Part shown: in pieces, positions 42,866-52,995 of the stretch
Layout of the letters: every line of letters begins with the position of its first letter
How positions within the stretch are numbered: position 1 is the first letter of the stretch
Assembly (NCBI RefSeq): GCF_030867385.1
Contig: NZ_JAPFBJ010000002.1
Span: forward strand, 969,001-1,033,000
Length of the DNA stretch: 64,000 nucleotides
Direction: 5' to 3'
Source of the DNA: Sphingobium sp. DEHP117
GTDB lineage: Bacteria; Pseudomonadota; Alphaproteobacteria; Sphingomonadales; Sphingomonadaceae
Notes under the pieces: model-generated
Databases searched by the model: none
Told to the model about the DNA's origin: nothing
Seen by the model: the letters and a program-made list of their open reading frames with translations, nothing else
Made by a program: the position numbers and the translations under genes

Positions 42866-45800
42866 GTTTGTCCGGGTCGTAGGTGAGCAGCGCCTTTCTC
42901 AGCTTCGGGCCAATCTTCTCTTCCAGGCCGATCGCGAGGCTGAATGCCGACGGGACGATCAGCAGCGTCAAAAAGGTTGACAGCAGAAGCCCGCCTATCA
43001 CCGTTATGCCCATCGGTTGCCGCCAGGCCGCATCGCCTGAAAGCGAGATTGCGGTTGGCACCATGCCCCCCACCATCGCCACCGTGGTCATGATGATCGG
43101 CTGGGCGCGCTTATGTCCTGCGTCCATGATCGCGTCATATCGGGGGACGCCTTTCTCCATCTCTTCCAGCGCAAAGTCGACAAGCAGGATCGAGTTCTTG
43201 GCCACGATGCCGAGCAGCATCAGCAGCCCGATCAGCACCGGCATGGATACCGGGGTATTTACGAGGTGGAGCGCCAACGCGCCACCCAAGGGCGCCAGCG
43301 CGAGCGAACTCAAATTGACGAACGGCGGCATCACGCGCTTGTACAGCAGCACAAGCACGGCAAAGACCAGCAGGATGCCCGAGATAACGGCGATCACGAA
43401 ATTGGTCATGAGTTCCTTCTGCCACTTTGCCTGGCCAACCTCGAGCTTTCGCACTCCATTGGGCAGATTGGTGAGGATCGGCAATGCGTCGATTTTGTCG
43501 GTGGCCTCGCTGCTGACCACGCCCGGAGCCATGTCAGCGCCGATCACGACGCGGCGCACCTGATTATAACGCCTGATTTCGGTCGGCCCGGCGCCGAAGC
43601 TGATATCCGCCACCAGTTTCAGCGGCACGGAGCCGCCATTGGCGGTCGGCACGGGCATGTTCTGGATGCTGGAAATGTCCTTCCGCGCATCCTCCTCCAT
43701 CGAGACACGGATCGGCACCTGCCGGTCGGACAGCGAGAATTTGGCGCTGTTCTGGTCTATGTCACCCAGGGTCGCGATGCGCACGGCCTGGCTCAGTGCC
43801 ACGGTCGTTACGCCCAGGTCCGCCGCCAGATCCATACGCGGGCGGATGATGATCTCCGGTCGCTTGATGTCGCCACTCACGCGCGGGGCGCGAATCTCGG
43901 GTATCTGCCCCATCTGCGCTACCAGCGTATTTGCCGTCTTCTCGAGCAGCGCGGTGTCGTCGCCTCCGAGCATGATCGTGATGTCACGTCCGCTCGTTGG
44001 CGCACCGCCCTGATCCTGCGCCTGGAAATAGACGCGCGCGTCCGCCACTTGAGCCAGCTTGTGCGCAGTTCTCCGCTCCCAGTCGACGCTGCTGATCGGG
44101 CGATCCTTGCGCAATGTGAGATAAATGTCGGCGGATGTGGGCTGAATGTCGCTGAACGCGGCGTCGACCACGTCCTTGTCTTCCATCAATATGTCAGACA
44201 CCTGCTGGGTCACCCGGCGCGACTGTTCCAGGGTTGTGCCAGGAACAAGTTCGATTTTGACCTGACTATAGTCAACGTTCAGCGTGGGCTGAAAGGTGAA
44301 GGGGAGAGTATAGAACGCCAGCACCGTCGCAATCAGTGCCCCGCCGCCGCCAAGAAACACCACCTTATAGCGGTGCTCCAGCGACCATTTGAGCAGGCGC
44401 ATGTAATTGTCCATCAACCAGCCTTCGCCGTGCGTGGCCTCGCCATGTGCCTTCAAAAAGTAGGCGGCGATCATTGGTGAGATCATCCGCGCCACTGCCA
44501 GGCTGAGCAGCACGGCGATGACCACGGTCATGCCGAACTGGATGAAAAACTGGCCGGAAATTCCGGGCATCAAGGCCACCGGCAGGAAGACGGCAACGAT
44601 CGACATTGTGGTGGCGAGCACCGCGAGGCCGATCTCGTCCGCCGCGTCGATCGAGGCCTGATAGGCGGACTTGCCCATGCGCATATGGCGCACGATGTTC
44701 TCGATTTCGACGATCGCATCATCCACCAGCACACCCGCAACGAGGCTGAGCGCCAGCAGGGAGATGGTATTGAGCGTGAAGCCCATCATGTCCATGAACC
44801 AGAACGCAGGGATCGCCGAAAGCGGTATTGCCAGCGCGGAGATGAAGGTCGCGCGCCAATCCCGCAGGAAAACGAATACGATGATCACAGCCAGGATCGC
44901 GCCTTCTACCATCGAGGTCATGGCGCTCTTGTATTGGCTCTTGGTATAGTCGACGCTGGTGAACAGCTCTTTGAACCGGACCCCGGGGTGCTCCTTCGCT
45001 AACGCAGCCAGTTCCTTCTTCGCCTCGTCATATACGGTGACGTCGGACGAACCTTTGGCCTTTTCCATCGCGATGCTGGTCACCTGCTTGCCGTTCATCA
45101 CCGAGAGTGAACGCTGCTCGGCGTACATATCCTTGACTTCGGCCAGCTCATCGAGACGCACCGAACGGCCATTGCCGATCTCTATCTGCGATTGGCCGAG
45201 AGCAAAGGCTGTGGCGGCATTGCCGAGTACGCGGACGGACTGCTCCGCCCCGGCGATCTCGGCCCGGCCGCCGGCAGCATTGATGTTCATCATGCGCAAC
45301 TGCTGATTGATCTGGGCCGCGCTGATGCCATAGGCCTGCAAGCGATCCGGTTTCAGAATTACGCGTATCTCGCGGTCCACGCCACCTCCGCGCCGCACCG
45401 CCGCCATGCCCTCGATGCCGAGCAGCCGCTTCGCCACCGTGTTGTCGACGAACCATGAAAGCTGCTCCAGCGTCATGTCGGTCGCCTCGACGCTCCAGTA
45501 GGCGATAGGCCCGCCCTCAACATCAACCCGGAGAACCTGCGGCTCCAATATGCCGTCAGGCAAATCGCTGCGAATCTGCGACACCGCATTGCGCACGTCG
45601 TTGAGCGCGCGGTCGACCGGGGTGCCGATCATGAACTGCACCATCGTCATGCTGGTGCCTTCGCGGGCGTAGGATATGATCTCATCGACGCCGTTGATGC
45701 CCCGCACCGCAGCCTCGACACGCTGCGTCACCTGGGTCTCCAGCTCGGAAGGCGCGGCGCTTGGCTGCGAAACTTCCACGCGGACCACGGGGAAGCTGAC

Positions 45801-45926
45801 ATCGGGATTGTTATTGATGTCCATCCGCATGAAGGACACCACGCCGGCGAGCATCAGCCCGGCGAACAGCACGAGCGGCAGCACCGGGTTGCGGATGCAC
45901 CAGCTCGAGATATTGCGGAAACTCAT
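42831..45926 (-). CDS. RND multidrug efflux permease (AcrB/MexB family)
   Basis: The pump (1031 aa) shows the twelve-helix RND layout: first helix at about 13-31, two large periplasmic loops, and transmembrane blocks at about 335-540 and 860-1015. The proton-relay aspartates fall in [14 protein letters not shown], and the second half contains [13 protein letters not shown]. It exports drugs, detergents or lipophilic compounds with its adaptor and a TolC-like channel. No outer-membrane channel gene is adjacent. Overlaps the adaptor gene by ATGA. Confidence 0.93.
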   Translation of the reverse strand: MSFRNISSWCIRNPVLPLVLFAGLMLAGVVSFMRMDINNNPDVSFPVVRVEVSQPSAAPSELETQVTQRVEAAVRGINGVDEIISYAREGTSMTMVQFMIGTPVDRALNDVRNAVSQIRSDLPDGILEPQVLRVDVEGGPIAYWSVEATDMTLEQLSWFVDNTVAKRLLGIEGMAAVRRGGGVDREIRVILKPDRLQAYGISAAQINQQLRMMNINAAGGRAEIAGAEQSVRVLGNAATAFALGQSQIEIGNGRSVRLDELAEVKDMYAEQRSLSVMNGKQVTSIAMEKAKGSSDVTVYDEAKKELAALAKEHPGVRFKELFTSVDYTKSQYKSAMTSMVEGAILAVIIVFVFLRDWRATFISALAIPLSAIPAFWFMDMMGFTLNTISLLALSLVAGVLVDDAIVEIENIVRHMRMGKSAYQASIDAADEIGLAVLATTMSIVAVFLPVALMPGISGQFFIQFGMTVVIAVLLSLAVARMISPMIAAYFLKAHGEATHGEGWLMDNYMRLLKWSLEHRYKVVFLGGGGALIATVLAFYTLPFTFQPTLNVDYSQVKIELVPGTTLEQSRRVTQQVSDILMEDKDVVDAAFSDIQPTSADIYLTLRKDRPISSVDWERRTAHKLAQVADARVYFQAQDQGGAPTSGRDITIMLGGDDTALLEKTANTLVAQMGQIPEIRAPRVSGDIKRPEIIIRPRMDLAADLGVTTVALSQAVRIATLGDIDQNSAKFSLSDRQVPIRVSMEEDARKDISSIQNMPVPTANGGSVPLKLVADISFGAGPTEIRRYNQVRRVVIGADMAPGVVSSEATDKIDALPILTNLPNGVRKLEVGQAKWQKELMTNFVIAVISGILLVFAVLVLLYKRVMPPFVNLSSLALAPLGGALALHLVNTPVSMPVLIGLLMLLGIVAKNSILLVDFALEEMEKGVPRYDAIMDAGHKRAQPIIMTTVAMVGGMVPTAISLSGDAAWRQPMGITVIGGLLLSTFLTLLIVPSAFSLAIGLEEKIGPKLRKALLTYDPDKHGEGAAAQPAE

Positions 45927-47110
45927 TGGGACCGTCCTGTCCTCGCAGATACGGCCTTGTCAGCTTTCGGCTGAACCTTTTGCCCTGGCGTGACGAAGCC
46001 GCCAGCCAGCGCCACGACGCGCTCCGAACCGCTCAGTCCGCTCATCACGGACACGCCGCTTGCGGATACCTGCCCTACCCTGACGTTGCGCCGCTCAACG
46101 ACATCACTGGCGTTGACGATATAGACATAGCTGCCCTTGTCGTCGTTCTGGATCGCCGATTCCGGCAGCACTGGCGCCTGGGCCGTGCCGCTCACGATCC
46201 GCGCGGAGGCAAAGCCGCCGGGGCGGATGTCTTTGTGATAGGGAACGGCGATGCGAGCCATGCCGAGGCGCGTCTGCGGATCGATCACCGGTGAGATCTG
46301 CCAGACCGTCCCGACATAGGCCTGTTTACCGCCGACAGGAGTCACCTCGGCCTGATCGCCCACCGATAGCTGGGCAAGATCGGCCTCGCTGAGCCGCGCC
46401 ATCAACTCCATCTCGCCGCCCTTGGCCATGCGAAACAGGACGCCGCTGCCCGCGCTGACCACCTGGCCGGGTTCCACCGCGCGAGTCAGGACGAGGCCCG
46501 CCGCAGGGGCGCGGATATCCAGCCGCCCGATGCGCGCACGCTGTTCGTTATACTGCGCTTCTGCCACGCGCACCCGCGCGAGTGCGGCATCACGTGTGGC
46601 CGTTCTGCGGTCTAAATCAGCCTTGCTCACAAACCCGTTGGCGACCAGGGCTGTGGCGCGATCAAGGTCATTCTGGGCAAGACGGGCGTCCGCGCGCGCG
46701 ACCTGAATGGCGGCGGCAAGCGAAGCGCCCTGCTGGGCCTGTACCGAGCGCTCGACGCGGGCGAGCACCTGGCCTGCGCGCACCCAGTCACCCGGCTCGA
46801 CCAGCACAGCGCTGACGGAGCCACCCTCGCCGACGACGCCAACGGGCATCTCGCGCCGCGCGGCCAGAGTGCCTGTTGCCGTGACAGTGGCTGAAACAGC
46901 GCTGCGGCCAGGCTGCACGACGGTGACGCGAGGCATGGCTCCATCGCCGCCGATGCCGGTGGTGTCTTCGGGAGCTTTGTGGGTCAATATGGCCAGCACG
47001 ACAAGCGCAAGCACCACCAATCCGGCAATGATAATGAGCTTCCTGCGGCGCGCGAGCTCTGGATCGCCTGCTTCCAGCCTGTCGCCAGCAAACCCCGTTT
47101 CGAATTTCAT
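45923..47110 (-). CDS. RND efflux periplasmic adaptor (membrane-fusion protein)
   Basis: The adaptor (395 aa) has an N-terminal membrane anchor (about 23-43), a lipoyl/barrel-sandwich domain split by a coiled-coil hairpin (ARLAQNDLDRATALVANGFVSKADLDRRTATRDAALARVRVAEAQYNEQRARIG, in heptads about 140-195), a beta-barrel and a membrane-proximal domain. It links the RND permease to the outer-membrane channel. AGGAAGG precedes the ATG at 47110; the longer upstream frame lacks a ribosome-binding site. First gene of the pump operon; no regulator gene is adjacent. Confidence 0.92.
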   Translation of the reverse strand: MKFETGFAGDRLEAGDPELARRRKLIIIAGLVVLALVVLAILTHKAPEDTTGIGGDGAMPRVTVVQPGRSAVSATVTATGTLAARREMPVGVVGEGGSVSAVLVEPGDWVRAGQVLARVERSVQAQQGASLAAAIQVARADARLAQNDLDRATALVANGFVSKADLDRRTATRDAALARVRVAEAQYNEQRARIGRLDIRAPAAGLVLTRAVEPGQVVSAGSGVLFRMAKGGEMELMARLSEADLAQLSVGDQAEVTPVGGKQAYVGTVWQISPVIDPQTRLGMARIAVPYHKDIRPGGFASARIVSGTAQAPVLPESAIQNDDKGSYVYIVNASDVVERRNVRVGQVSASGVSVMSGLSGSERVVALAGGFVTPGQKVQPKADKAVSARTGRSQ

Positions 47111-47277
47111 TATCAGCCTTCCTGAAACGGGAGCGCACACGCGCCGCCGCTCACTATTTTCTCCCTGAACCTTCCCATCCGATTCCGGCACGGGGGATAG
47201 GCTACAGACAGGCGCAAGATGGTCGTGGACTGATGGTAAATCAAGTCTGAACAGAGCCTTTATGGCGCAATGCAAAA

Positions 47278-47309
47278 CGAGTCATATGCCGAAAGAGGCA
47301 TATGACTCG
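47278..47309 (-). terminator. Terminator of the GlsB/YeaQ-type gene
   Basis: A perfect 13-bp stem CGAGTCATATGCC/GGCATATGACTCG has a 6-nt loop and is followed by TTTT on the minus strand, 48 bp past the stop codon. The stem is AT-richer than the other terminators here, so an operator function cannot be excluded. Confidence 0.65.
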
Positions 47310-47357
47310 CCGATATTATCGCGTGGACCGCCTGGGCAGGTCGATCACGATTTTGCG

Positions 47358-47612
47358 TTAGCGCACCGAGCCGCGACGGACCAGATTGACGAGCGCAAGC
47401 AATATTACCGCGCCGACCAGCGAAACGAGGAAACTCGCCAACGAAATGCCATCATTGATGGTACCACCGCCGAAGATCAGTCCGCCCAGGAAGGCACCTA
47501 CAATGCCAACGACGATGTTGAGCAGAATGCCCTGCTGCGCGTCTGTCCGCATCAGCAGACTTGCCAGCCAGCCAACCACGCCGCCTACGATAAGCCAGAT
47601 AATCAGTCCCAT
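47358..47612 (-). CDS. GlsB/YeaQ/YmgE family membrane protein
   Basis: This 84-aa protein (transglycosylase-associated family) consists of three hydrophobic segments with glycine-rich turns: IIWLIVGGVVGWLASLLM, ILLNIVVGIVGAFLGGLIFG and ISLASFLVSLVGAVILLALVNLV. Members are stress-induced inner-membrane proteins of unknown mechanism. GAGGAGG lies 6 bp before the ATG at 47612. Confidence 0.9.
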   Translation of the reverse strand: MGLIIWLIVGGVVGWLASLLMRTDAQQGILLNIVVGIVGAFLGGLIFGGGTINDGISLASFLVSLVGAVILLALVNLVRRGSVR

Positions 47613-47730
47613 ATTCGCCTCCTCAAAACCATGCCCCTCGGCAGTTTTCACCTTGCCGAAGTAGAACGGTCCTGCGCGGTCTTGGTTCCAATCGGGGGCG
47701 AGAGGAGGCGGCCGAGGCCAAGCCTCGCCA

Positions 47731-47763
47731 CAAAAATACCGCCTGCCGGTGAGGGCAGACGGT
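47731..47763 (-). terminator. Terminator of sciP
   Basis: Arms 47738-47747 and 47754-47763 form a 10-bp stem with one mismatch; on the minus strand ATTTTTG follows. It lies 88 bp after the sciP stop codon. Confidence 0.65.
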
Positions 47764-47850
47764 CAGTCGTCGCACAATAAAAATTTGCCTTAAATCCGAA
47801 GCGTTAGTGCACGCATGATGCAGCGCGGTTCGGTTTTGCCTTAACAAGCC

Positions 47851-48150
47851 TCAATAGCGCTGGTGGCGTTCGTAGAGGGACTTGTAGTGCTGGATGCGGG
47901 TGACGCGCAGGCCCGGCATGCCGGCGCGGTCGACCGCGCGCTGCCAGCCAGCGAATTCCTCCAGCGTCAGCGAATAGCGCTCGCATGCCTCGTCCACCGT
48001 GAGCAGGCCGCCGTTCACGGCCGCTACCACCTCCGCCTTGCGGCGCACGACCCAGCGGGTGGTGCCGGGGGCGGGGAGGGAGGCCAGCGTCAAGGGTTCG
48101 CCGAGGGGGCCGACTACCTGCGCGGGGCGTATTTTCTGATTCTCGATCAT
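47851..48150 (-). CDS. sciP: CtrA inhibitor SciP (DUF1153)
   Basis: SciP (99 aa) is a small helix-turn-helix protein that binds CtrA at its promoters and blocks transcription, restricting CtrA-dependent (including flagellar) gene expression in the cell cycle. The family core is nearly complete: GPLGEPLTLASLPAPGTTRWVVRRKAEVVAAV and LLTVDEACERYSLTLEEFAGWQRAV appear in order. The start MIENQKIRPAQVV with GAGG upstream is preferred over a 7-residue longer frame. ctrA itself is not in the window. Confidence 0.93.
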   Translation of the reverse strand: MIENQKIRPAQVVGPLGEPLTLASLPAPGTTRWVVRRKAEVVAAVNGGLLTVDEACERYSLTLEEFAGWQRAVDRAGMPGLRVTRIQHYKSLYERHQRY

Positions 48151-48252
48151 TCCAACCTCAATTAACGGCACGGGGCCTTTTTGTGCTCTCGATGGCGCCT
48201 TTATGCAGTCCAGCCTTCAACATCGGCTAAAGCGCGATAGTAAACGCGATCT

Positions 48253-48534
48253 TCACCTTCTTTTCCCCACCATCAATTGATGCGCGACAGCCGGATTGAA
48301 GCTGCCGCCCAGAACGACGGTTTCGATCAACCCGTCGCCTCCCGACATGATGGCGCATGCCAGAATATGAACAGTGTCCGGCGCGTGTTCCTGCCCCCGC
48401 AGGACGCCCTCGGCTATGGCGCGGCCACACAATGTCCGCCTCGCCAAAGCCGCTGCCCTGATATCCGCCATCGACACAGCCTCGAAAGACGAGCGTGCCG
48501 ACCCGGCGGAACTCAGTGCAAAACTCATGTCCAT
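48253..48534 (-). CDS. Hypothetical protein (93 aa)
   Basis: The frame has plausible composition (CAIMSGGDGLIETVVLGGSF, AALARRTLCGRAIAEGVLRG) and two possible starts (48534 or an internal ATG giving about 72 residues). No family is recognised and no good ribosome-binding site is visible. It precedes sciP on the same strand by 102 bp. Confidence 0.35.
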   Translation of the reverse strand: MDMSFALSSAGSARSSFEAVSMADIRAAALARRTLCGRAIAEGVLRGQEHAPDTVHILACAIMSGGDGLIETVVLGGSFNPAVAHQLMVGKRR

Positions 48535-48672
48535 TGGGCGATCCTAGCGAACAATGGATAAAGGCCGGTAAACCGGGAGGTGAGAAGCTGTTAGCATTCC
48601 CTAATGAACGGTTCGGCGTGCCGGTGATTTAACGGGTGCATCAATTTCCCTTCGCTTCTATATGCGCGGCCC

Positions 48673-49818
48673 ATGGCGCAGCGTTCCGATCTCCCTGTCG
48701 ATTTTCAGCTCGATGGCCCCATGGCAGGGCGCCGGATCGTCGTCGCGATGTCCGGCGGGGTGGATTCGAGCGTGGTGGCTGCTTTGGCCGCGCGCACTGG
48801 CGCTGAGGTAATCGGCGTGACGCTGCAGCTCTATGACCATGGCGCGGCGGTTAAGCGGGCGGGAAGCTGTTGCGCCGGGCAGGACATCCGCGATGCGCGC
48901 GCCGTGGCGGATCGAATCGGCATCGCCCATTATGTGTTCGACTATGAGTCGCGCTTTCGCGATTCGGTGATCGCCGACTTCGCGAACGAATATATGGCGG
49001 GGCGCACGCCCATACCCTGCGTCAAATGCAATATGGGCGTGAAGTTCACCGATCTGTTCGCACTGGCGCGGGATCTGGGGGCGGATTGCCTCGCGACCGG
49101 GCACTATGTGCGGCGGGTTATAGGCGCGGACGGGCGCGCGCAGCTGCATCGCGCTGCCGACCCGGCACGGGACCAGAGCTATTTCCTGTTCGCCACCACG
49201 CAGAATCAGCTTGAGTATCTGCGCTTTCCGCTGGGGGGAATGCCCAAGGGCCAGGTGCGCGAGATCGCCGCCGAGATCGGCCTACCTGTGGCGCTGAAGC
49301 CGGACAGCCAGGATATCTGCTTCGTGCCCGATGGCGACTATGCCAGCGTGGTGCGCAGGGTGCGGCCAGATGCCGATGCGGGCGGCGAAATCGTCGACAT
49401 GGAAGACCGCGTGCTGGGGGAGCACAAAGGGCTGATCCACTACACTGTGGGTCAGCGCAAGGGGCTGGAGCTGGGCGGTTTGCCGGAACCGCTCTATGTC
49501 GTGAAGCTCGACGCGGCAACCCGGCGCGTGATCGTGGGGCCGAAGCGCGCACTGGCCGTGGGGGAGGCGGTGCTGACGGACATCAACTGGCTGGGCGGGG
49601 ACTTTTCCGGGCCGTGCATGGCCAAGGTGCGCTCGCTCGCGAAGCCTGTGTCGGCACGGCTGGCCGGGGACCGCCTCGTGTTTGACAATCCGGAATATGG
49701 CGTCGCGCCGGGGCAGGCGGCGGTGCTTTATGATGGGGATCGGGTGCTTGGCGGCGGCTGGATACATGAAACCTTCAGCGCGCTTCCTGCTCCATCACAC
49801 AGCCAAAGCCCGGCCTGA
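48673..49818 (+). CDS. mnmA: tRNA-specific 2-thiouridylase
   Basis: MnmA (381 aa) thiolates U34 of tRNA-Lys, -Glu and -Gln. The PP-loop SGGVDSS (residues 28-34), the catalytic cysteines in NMGVKF-preceding IPCVKCN (about 116-120) and [10 protein letters not shown] (about 215), and [18 protein letters not shown] are present. The end, after GGWIHE, carries a serine/proline-rich tail of about 14 residues that overlaps the convergent gene by 44 bp. Confidence 0.95.
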   Translation: MAQRSDLPVDFQLDGPMAGRRIVVAMSGGVDSSVVAALAARTGAEVIGVTLQLYDHGAAVKRAGSCCAGQDIRDARAVADRIGIAHYVFDYESRFRDSVIADFANEYMAGRTPIPCVKCNMGVKFTDLFALARDLGADCLATGHYVRRVIGADGRAQLHRAADPARDQSYFLFATTQNQLEYLRFPLGGMPKGQVREIAAEIGLPVALKPDSQDICFVPDGDYASVVRRVRPDADAGGEIVDMEDRVLGEHKGLIHYTVGQRKGLELGGLPEPLYVVKLDAATRRVIVGPKRALAVGEAVLTDINWLGGDFSGPCMAKVRSLAKPVSARLAGDRLVFDNPEYGVAPGQAAVLYDGDRVLGGGWIHETFSALPAPSHSQSPA

Positions 49819-50110
49819 ACGCGGCCCGCGCGCTTCCCAGAAGCGGCACCGAGGCGCGCACGGCTTTTTCCTCCGGCACCTCGGAGACAGACGCCATCCA
49901 GGCATCGTCGCGAATGTCGTGCGCACAGCTGTTGGCGTCGCGGCCGCCGATATAGCGGCAGGAGCAGGTGATTCGCGCCGCATAGGCCGCGCCGGTCGCG
50001 CCCGCGCGCTGCCATGTGCCCCAGTTCCACCACGCATAGACCAGCATGATCGCCAGCAGCGCGGTCAATATCCATCGCGCCCAACCCACATTGCCGCTTG
50101 TGCGAACCAT
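49775..50110 (-). CDS. Small membrane-anchored protein with conserved cysteines (111 aa)
   Basis: The protein has one transmembrane helix at about residues 12-31 and a mostly polar C-terminal domain with a [18 protein letters not shown] cysteine cluster and an FGCVMEQ tail, a pattern suggesting disulfides in the periplasm. I do not recognise a named family. Start [13 protein letters not shown] (50110) is preferred. Its start codon is only 38 bp from that of the divergent serine hydrolase, so the two probably share a control region and perhaps a function. Confidence 0.65.
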   Translation of the reverse strand: MVRTSGNVGWARWILTALLAIMLVYAWWNWGTWQRAGATGAAYAARITCSCRYIGGRDANSCAHDIRDDAWMASVSEVPEEKAVRASVPLLGSARAAFRPGFGCVMEQEAR

Positions 50111-50148
50111 GACTGCCCTTTTCGAAACGATGTGGTAAACGCCCACCG

Positions 50149-51294
50149 ATGAATGGGCTGATGAACAGCAAAAAATGGCTCGCGGCAAGTGTGCTGCTGC
50201 TCCTCGCGCTGGCGGTGGGGGCGTTATGGCACAGGCATGCCGGTGCGCAGGGCGAAACGCCGCCCGCCGATCTCTCCCGCTATCGCACCTTGCAGGGCAG
50301 CGGCAGCATCGGCGCGCAGCAGATTGCGGATGCCGCCGAGGGGCTGTTCGACGAGGATGCTGCGGGCGCGACGCAGGCCTTTGTCATGATGCGTGACGGG
50401 CAAATCCTTGCCGAGCGCTATGGCGAGGGGATAGGGCCGCAGACGAAGCTCCTTTCCCGCTCGATCGCCAAGACGGTGACGGCGACACTGATCGGCCTGA
50501 TGGTGTCGGACGGGCGGCTGGCGCTCGATAGCCCCGCGCCGGTGCCCGCATGGAGCCAGCCCGGCGATCCGCGCGGCGCGATTACGCTAAGCAACCTGTT
50601 GCAGATGACATCGGGGCTGGAGCACAGCGAAGACGGCCCGCCGCTCTATGAGGCGGATACGGTGCGCATGATCTTCACCGATGGCTCGGCCGACATGGCG
50701 GGCTTTGCCGAGGCCAAGCCGATCGCGCATCCGCCGGGTAGCCAGTTCACTTATTCCACCGCCGACACGATGATCCTCTCTGACCTGATGACGCGGATGC
50801 TGACCACCAGTGGCGAGGCGGATCAGCGGCGCGCGGCGATGATGGAGTTCATTGGCGGCCGCCTGACGACGCCGCTCGGCCTCGCCAGTCTGACGCCTGA
50901 GTTCGACAGGCGCGGCACCATGATCGGCGGGGCAATGATGTATATGACGGCGGGGGATTATGCGCGCTTCGGCGAATTTCTGCGTAACAAGGGGCGAGTG
51001 AAGGGGCATCAGGTGCTCTCGGCGCGCTGGGTGGAGTTCATGACCACTCCCTCGCCGCGTAACCCCGCCTATGGCGGGCATGTCTGGCTCAACCGCGAGG
51101 GGAAAGAGAACCCGCTGTTCCCCGGCAGAGGCTCCCGCCGCATTTTCGCCGCCGTCGGGCATCATGGGCAGTATTTGCTGGTCGATCCAACGCGGCGGTT
51201 GGTGATCGTTCGCATGGGAATCTCGAACGTCGTGCAACGAGAGGGCGTGCGCCGCTCGCTCGTGCGGCTCGTGGAGCTGTTTCCGCAGGGATAG
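50149..51294 (+). CDS. Beta-lactamase-fold serine hydrolase (class C related)
   Basis: The protein (381 aa) has an N-terminal membrane anchor or signal (residues 9-27) and the penicillin-binding/beta-lactamase fold. SRSIAK (about 105-110) is the SxxK nucleophile motif, YST (about 202-204) occupies the YxN position and GHHGQ near residue 340 corresponds to the third motif. Known relatives are esterases, 6-aminohexanoate hydrolases and D-amino peptidases; true beta-lactamase activity is not indicated. A second ATG 12 bp downstream (50161) is possible. Confidence 0.85.
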   Translation: MNGLMNSKKWLAASVLLLLALAVGALWHRHAGAQGETPPADLSRYRTLQGSGSIGAQQIADAAEGLFDEDAAGATQAFVMMRDGQILAERYGEGIGPQTKLLSRSIAKTVTATLIGLMVSDGRLALDSPAPVPAWSQPGDPRGAITLSNLLQMTSGLEHSEDGPPLYEADTVRMIFTDGSADMAGFAEAKPIAHPPGSQFTYSTADTMILSDLMTRMLTTSGEADQRRAAMMEFIGGRLTTPLGLASLTPEFDRRGTMIGGAMMYMTAGDYARFGEFLRNKGRVKGHQVLSARWVEFMTTPSPRNPAYGGHVWLNREGKENPLFPGRGSRRIFAAVGHHGQYLLVDPTRRLVIVRMGISNVVQREGVRRSLVRLVELFPQG

Positions 51295-51305
51295 GGTGCG
51301 CGGGT

Positions 51306-52283
51306 TCAGGCGGGTTTAGCCGCGCCATCCTCCTGCGCCAGCAGCCGCTCTGCTTCGATGCCGCGCAGCGGATCGTCCCCGCTCTCGACATGGCCGTCGG
51401 GATCCGGGTGGATCAATATGTCCACGCCGGGGAAATCCTTCATCAGCGCCGCCTCGATCTCGTCCATCACGTCATGCGCCTCCCGCACGGTCATGTTTGG
51501 ATCGACCGAGGCATGAAACTGGACGAAGCGCAGCGCGCCGGAGGAACGCGTACGCATGTCGTGAATGCCATGGAGCTGGGGATGGCGCGAGGCGACTTCC
51601 AGGAAATGCTGGCGCTCCTCCACCGACCATTCCTTGTCCATCAAATGATCGAGCGCATCGGACGCGGCATGATATGCGTTCCACGCGAGCCAGCCTGCGA
51701 TGCCGACTCCGAAGAGCGGATCCACGCCCGACACGTTGAGATACTGGTCCAGCACCAGCGCGACGATAACCGAGAGATTGAGGTAGAAATCGGACTGATA
51801 GTGGAGCTTGTCGGTGCCGATGGCGAGGCTGCCCGTCTTCGCGATCACGCGCTTTTGGTACAGCACCAGCCCGAGGCTGAGCAGAATGGCGATGAGCGAG
51901 ACACCGATGCCTTCGCCCGCGCCTGTTGTTGCGTGTGCGCCCGAAATAAGCCGGTGCGCCGATTCCCAGGCCAGCCCGACCGCCGCGATCGTGATGAGCG
52001 TCACCTGAAACAGGCTGGCGAGCGCCTCCGCCTTGCCGTGGCCGAAGCGGTGTTCGATATCCGCCGGTTGCGCGGCCCAGTGGACTCCGAGCAACGTGAC
52101 GATGCTGGCGACGAGATCGAGGCTGGTGTCGGCGAGCGAGCCTAGCACCGCAACCGAACCGGTACGCCACAGCGCCCAGGCCTTGAGCGCGAGCAGGATC
52201 GTCGCCACCGCCACGCTTGCGAGTGCGGCGTTGCGGGTAAGCTTGCCGCGCTGCGCGATGCTCGGCGGTGGGGTCGTGCTCAT
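51306..52283 (-). CDS. Cation diffusion facilitator (FieF type)
   Basis: The transporter (325 aa) has six transmembrane helices (about 18-215) and a C-terminal cytoplasmic metal-sensing domain. Metal-binding motifs are LADTSLDLVAS in helix 2 (about 49-59), HRFGHGKAEAL after helix 2 and HYQSDFYLNL in helix 5. It exports Zn2+, Fe2+ or similar by proton antiport. The stop lies 11 bp from the convergent serine hydrolase. Overlaps pdxH by ATGA and is probably co-transcribed with it. Confidence 0.92.
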   Translation of the reverse strand: MSTTPPPSIAQRGKLTRNAALASVAVATILLALKAWALWRTGSVAVLGSLADTSLDLVASIVTLLGVHWAAQPADIEHRFGHGKAEALASLFQVTLITIAAVGLAWESAHRLISGAHATTGAGEGIGVSLIAILLSLGLVLYQKRVIAKTGSLAIGTDKLHYQSDFYLNLSVIVALVLDQYLNVSGVDPLFGVGIAGWLAWNAYHAASDALDHLMDKEWSVEERQHFLEVASRHPQLHGIHDMRTRSSGALRFVQFHASVDPNMTVREAHDVMDEIEAALMKDFPGVDILIHPDPDGHVESGDDPLRGIEAERLLAQEDGAAKPA

Positions 52284-52861
52284 GGATAGAGCATGCCCCT
52301 GGACCAGCCGCCTTGGCCATCCGCGACATAGAGCCAGCGTTCGTGCAGCCTGTGCTCGCGGTCTTGCCAGAATTCGATTTGGCGCGGGGCGAGGCGGAAA
52401 CCGGACCAGTGCGGCGGGCGGGGGACGTCCTGCCCCTCGAACTCCGCCTTCATTTCGGCGTACCGGTTCATGAACACCTCGCGGCTCTCAAGCGGGCGCG
52501 ACTGTTCCGACGCCCAGGCGCCGAGCTGGCTGTCGCGGCTGCGCGTGGCGAAATAGGCGTCAGCGGTAGCGTCGTCGACACGGGAAACCGCGCCTTCGAT
52601 GCGTACCTGGCGGCGCAGCGATTTCCAGTGAAACAGCAATGCGGCATTCGGGTTGGCCAACAGGTCTCCTGCCTTGCGTCCCTCGAAATTGGTGTAAAAG
52701 ATGAAGCCCTCCGGCCCGTGCCCTTTCAGCAACACCATGCGCACGGAGGGACGTCCCTGCCCATCAACCGTCGCCAGCGCCATCGCGTTGCCGTCATTGA
52801 TTTCGCTGTGCCGCGCTTCGGCAAACCATTCGTCAAACAGGGTGAAGGGGTCTTCCGTCAT
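52280..52861 (-). CDS. pdxH: Pyridoxamine 5'-phosphate oxidase
   Basis: PdxH (193 aa) makes pyridoxal 5'-phosphate with FMN. FMN- and PLP-binding segments are present: NAMALATVDGQGRPSVRMVLLKG, FIFYTNFEGRKAGDLLANP, ALLFHWKSLRRQVRIEG and the C-terminal WSGFRLAPRQIEFWQ ... RLHERWLY. Slightly shorter than the enteric enzyme at the N-terminus, which is usual. First gene of the pdxH-CDF pair; divergent from the dnaJ-type gene. Confidence 0.95.
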   Translation of the reverse strand: MTEDPFTLFDEWFAEARHSEINDGNAMALATVDGQGRPSVRMVLLKGHGPEGFIFYTNFEGRKAGDLLANPNAALLFHWKSLRRQVRIEGAVSRVDDATADAYFATRSRDSQLGAWASEQSRPLESREVFMNRYAEMKAEFEGQDVPRPPHWSGFRLAPRQIEFWQDREHRLHERWLYVADGQGGWSRGMLYP

Positions 52862-52995
52862 TGCGCTGTCCTAGCTCTTGTCACGGTGCGTTGTCGAGCG
52901 CACAGGCTCTTTTCGCTGCATTCTTGTCTTGAAGCAGGGCGCTCTCTACGCCACATGATGCAGATCAATGGAATGCGGGTTTTTTCAGGACGGGC

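Noticed and set aside
48277..48561. 94-codon plus-strand frame antisense to the 93-aa hypothetical gene
   Set aside because: Composition (Arg/Cys/Pro/His-rich) is that of a shadow frame; the minus-strand frame is the more plausible one, and even that is weak.
52929..52955. Heat-shock (sigma-32) promoter upstream of the dnaJ-type gene
   Set aside because: CTTGAA is present, but the CCACAT that could serve as -10 is 18 bp away and poorly matched, so it was not called.
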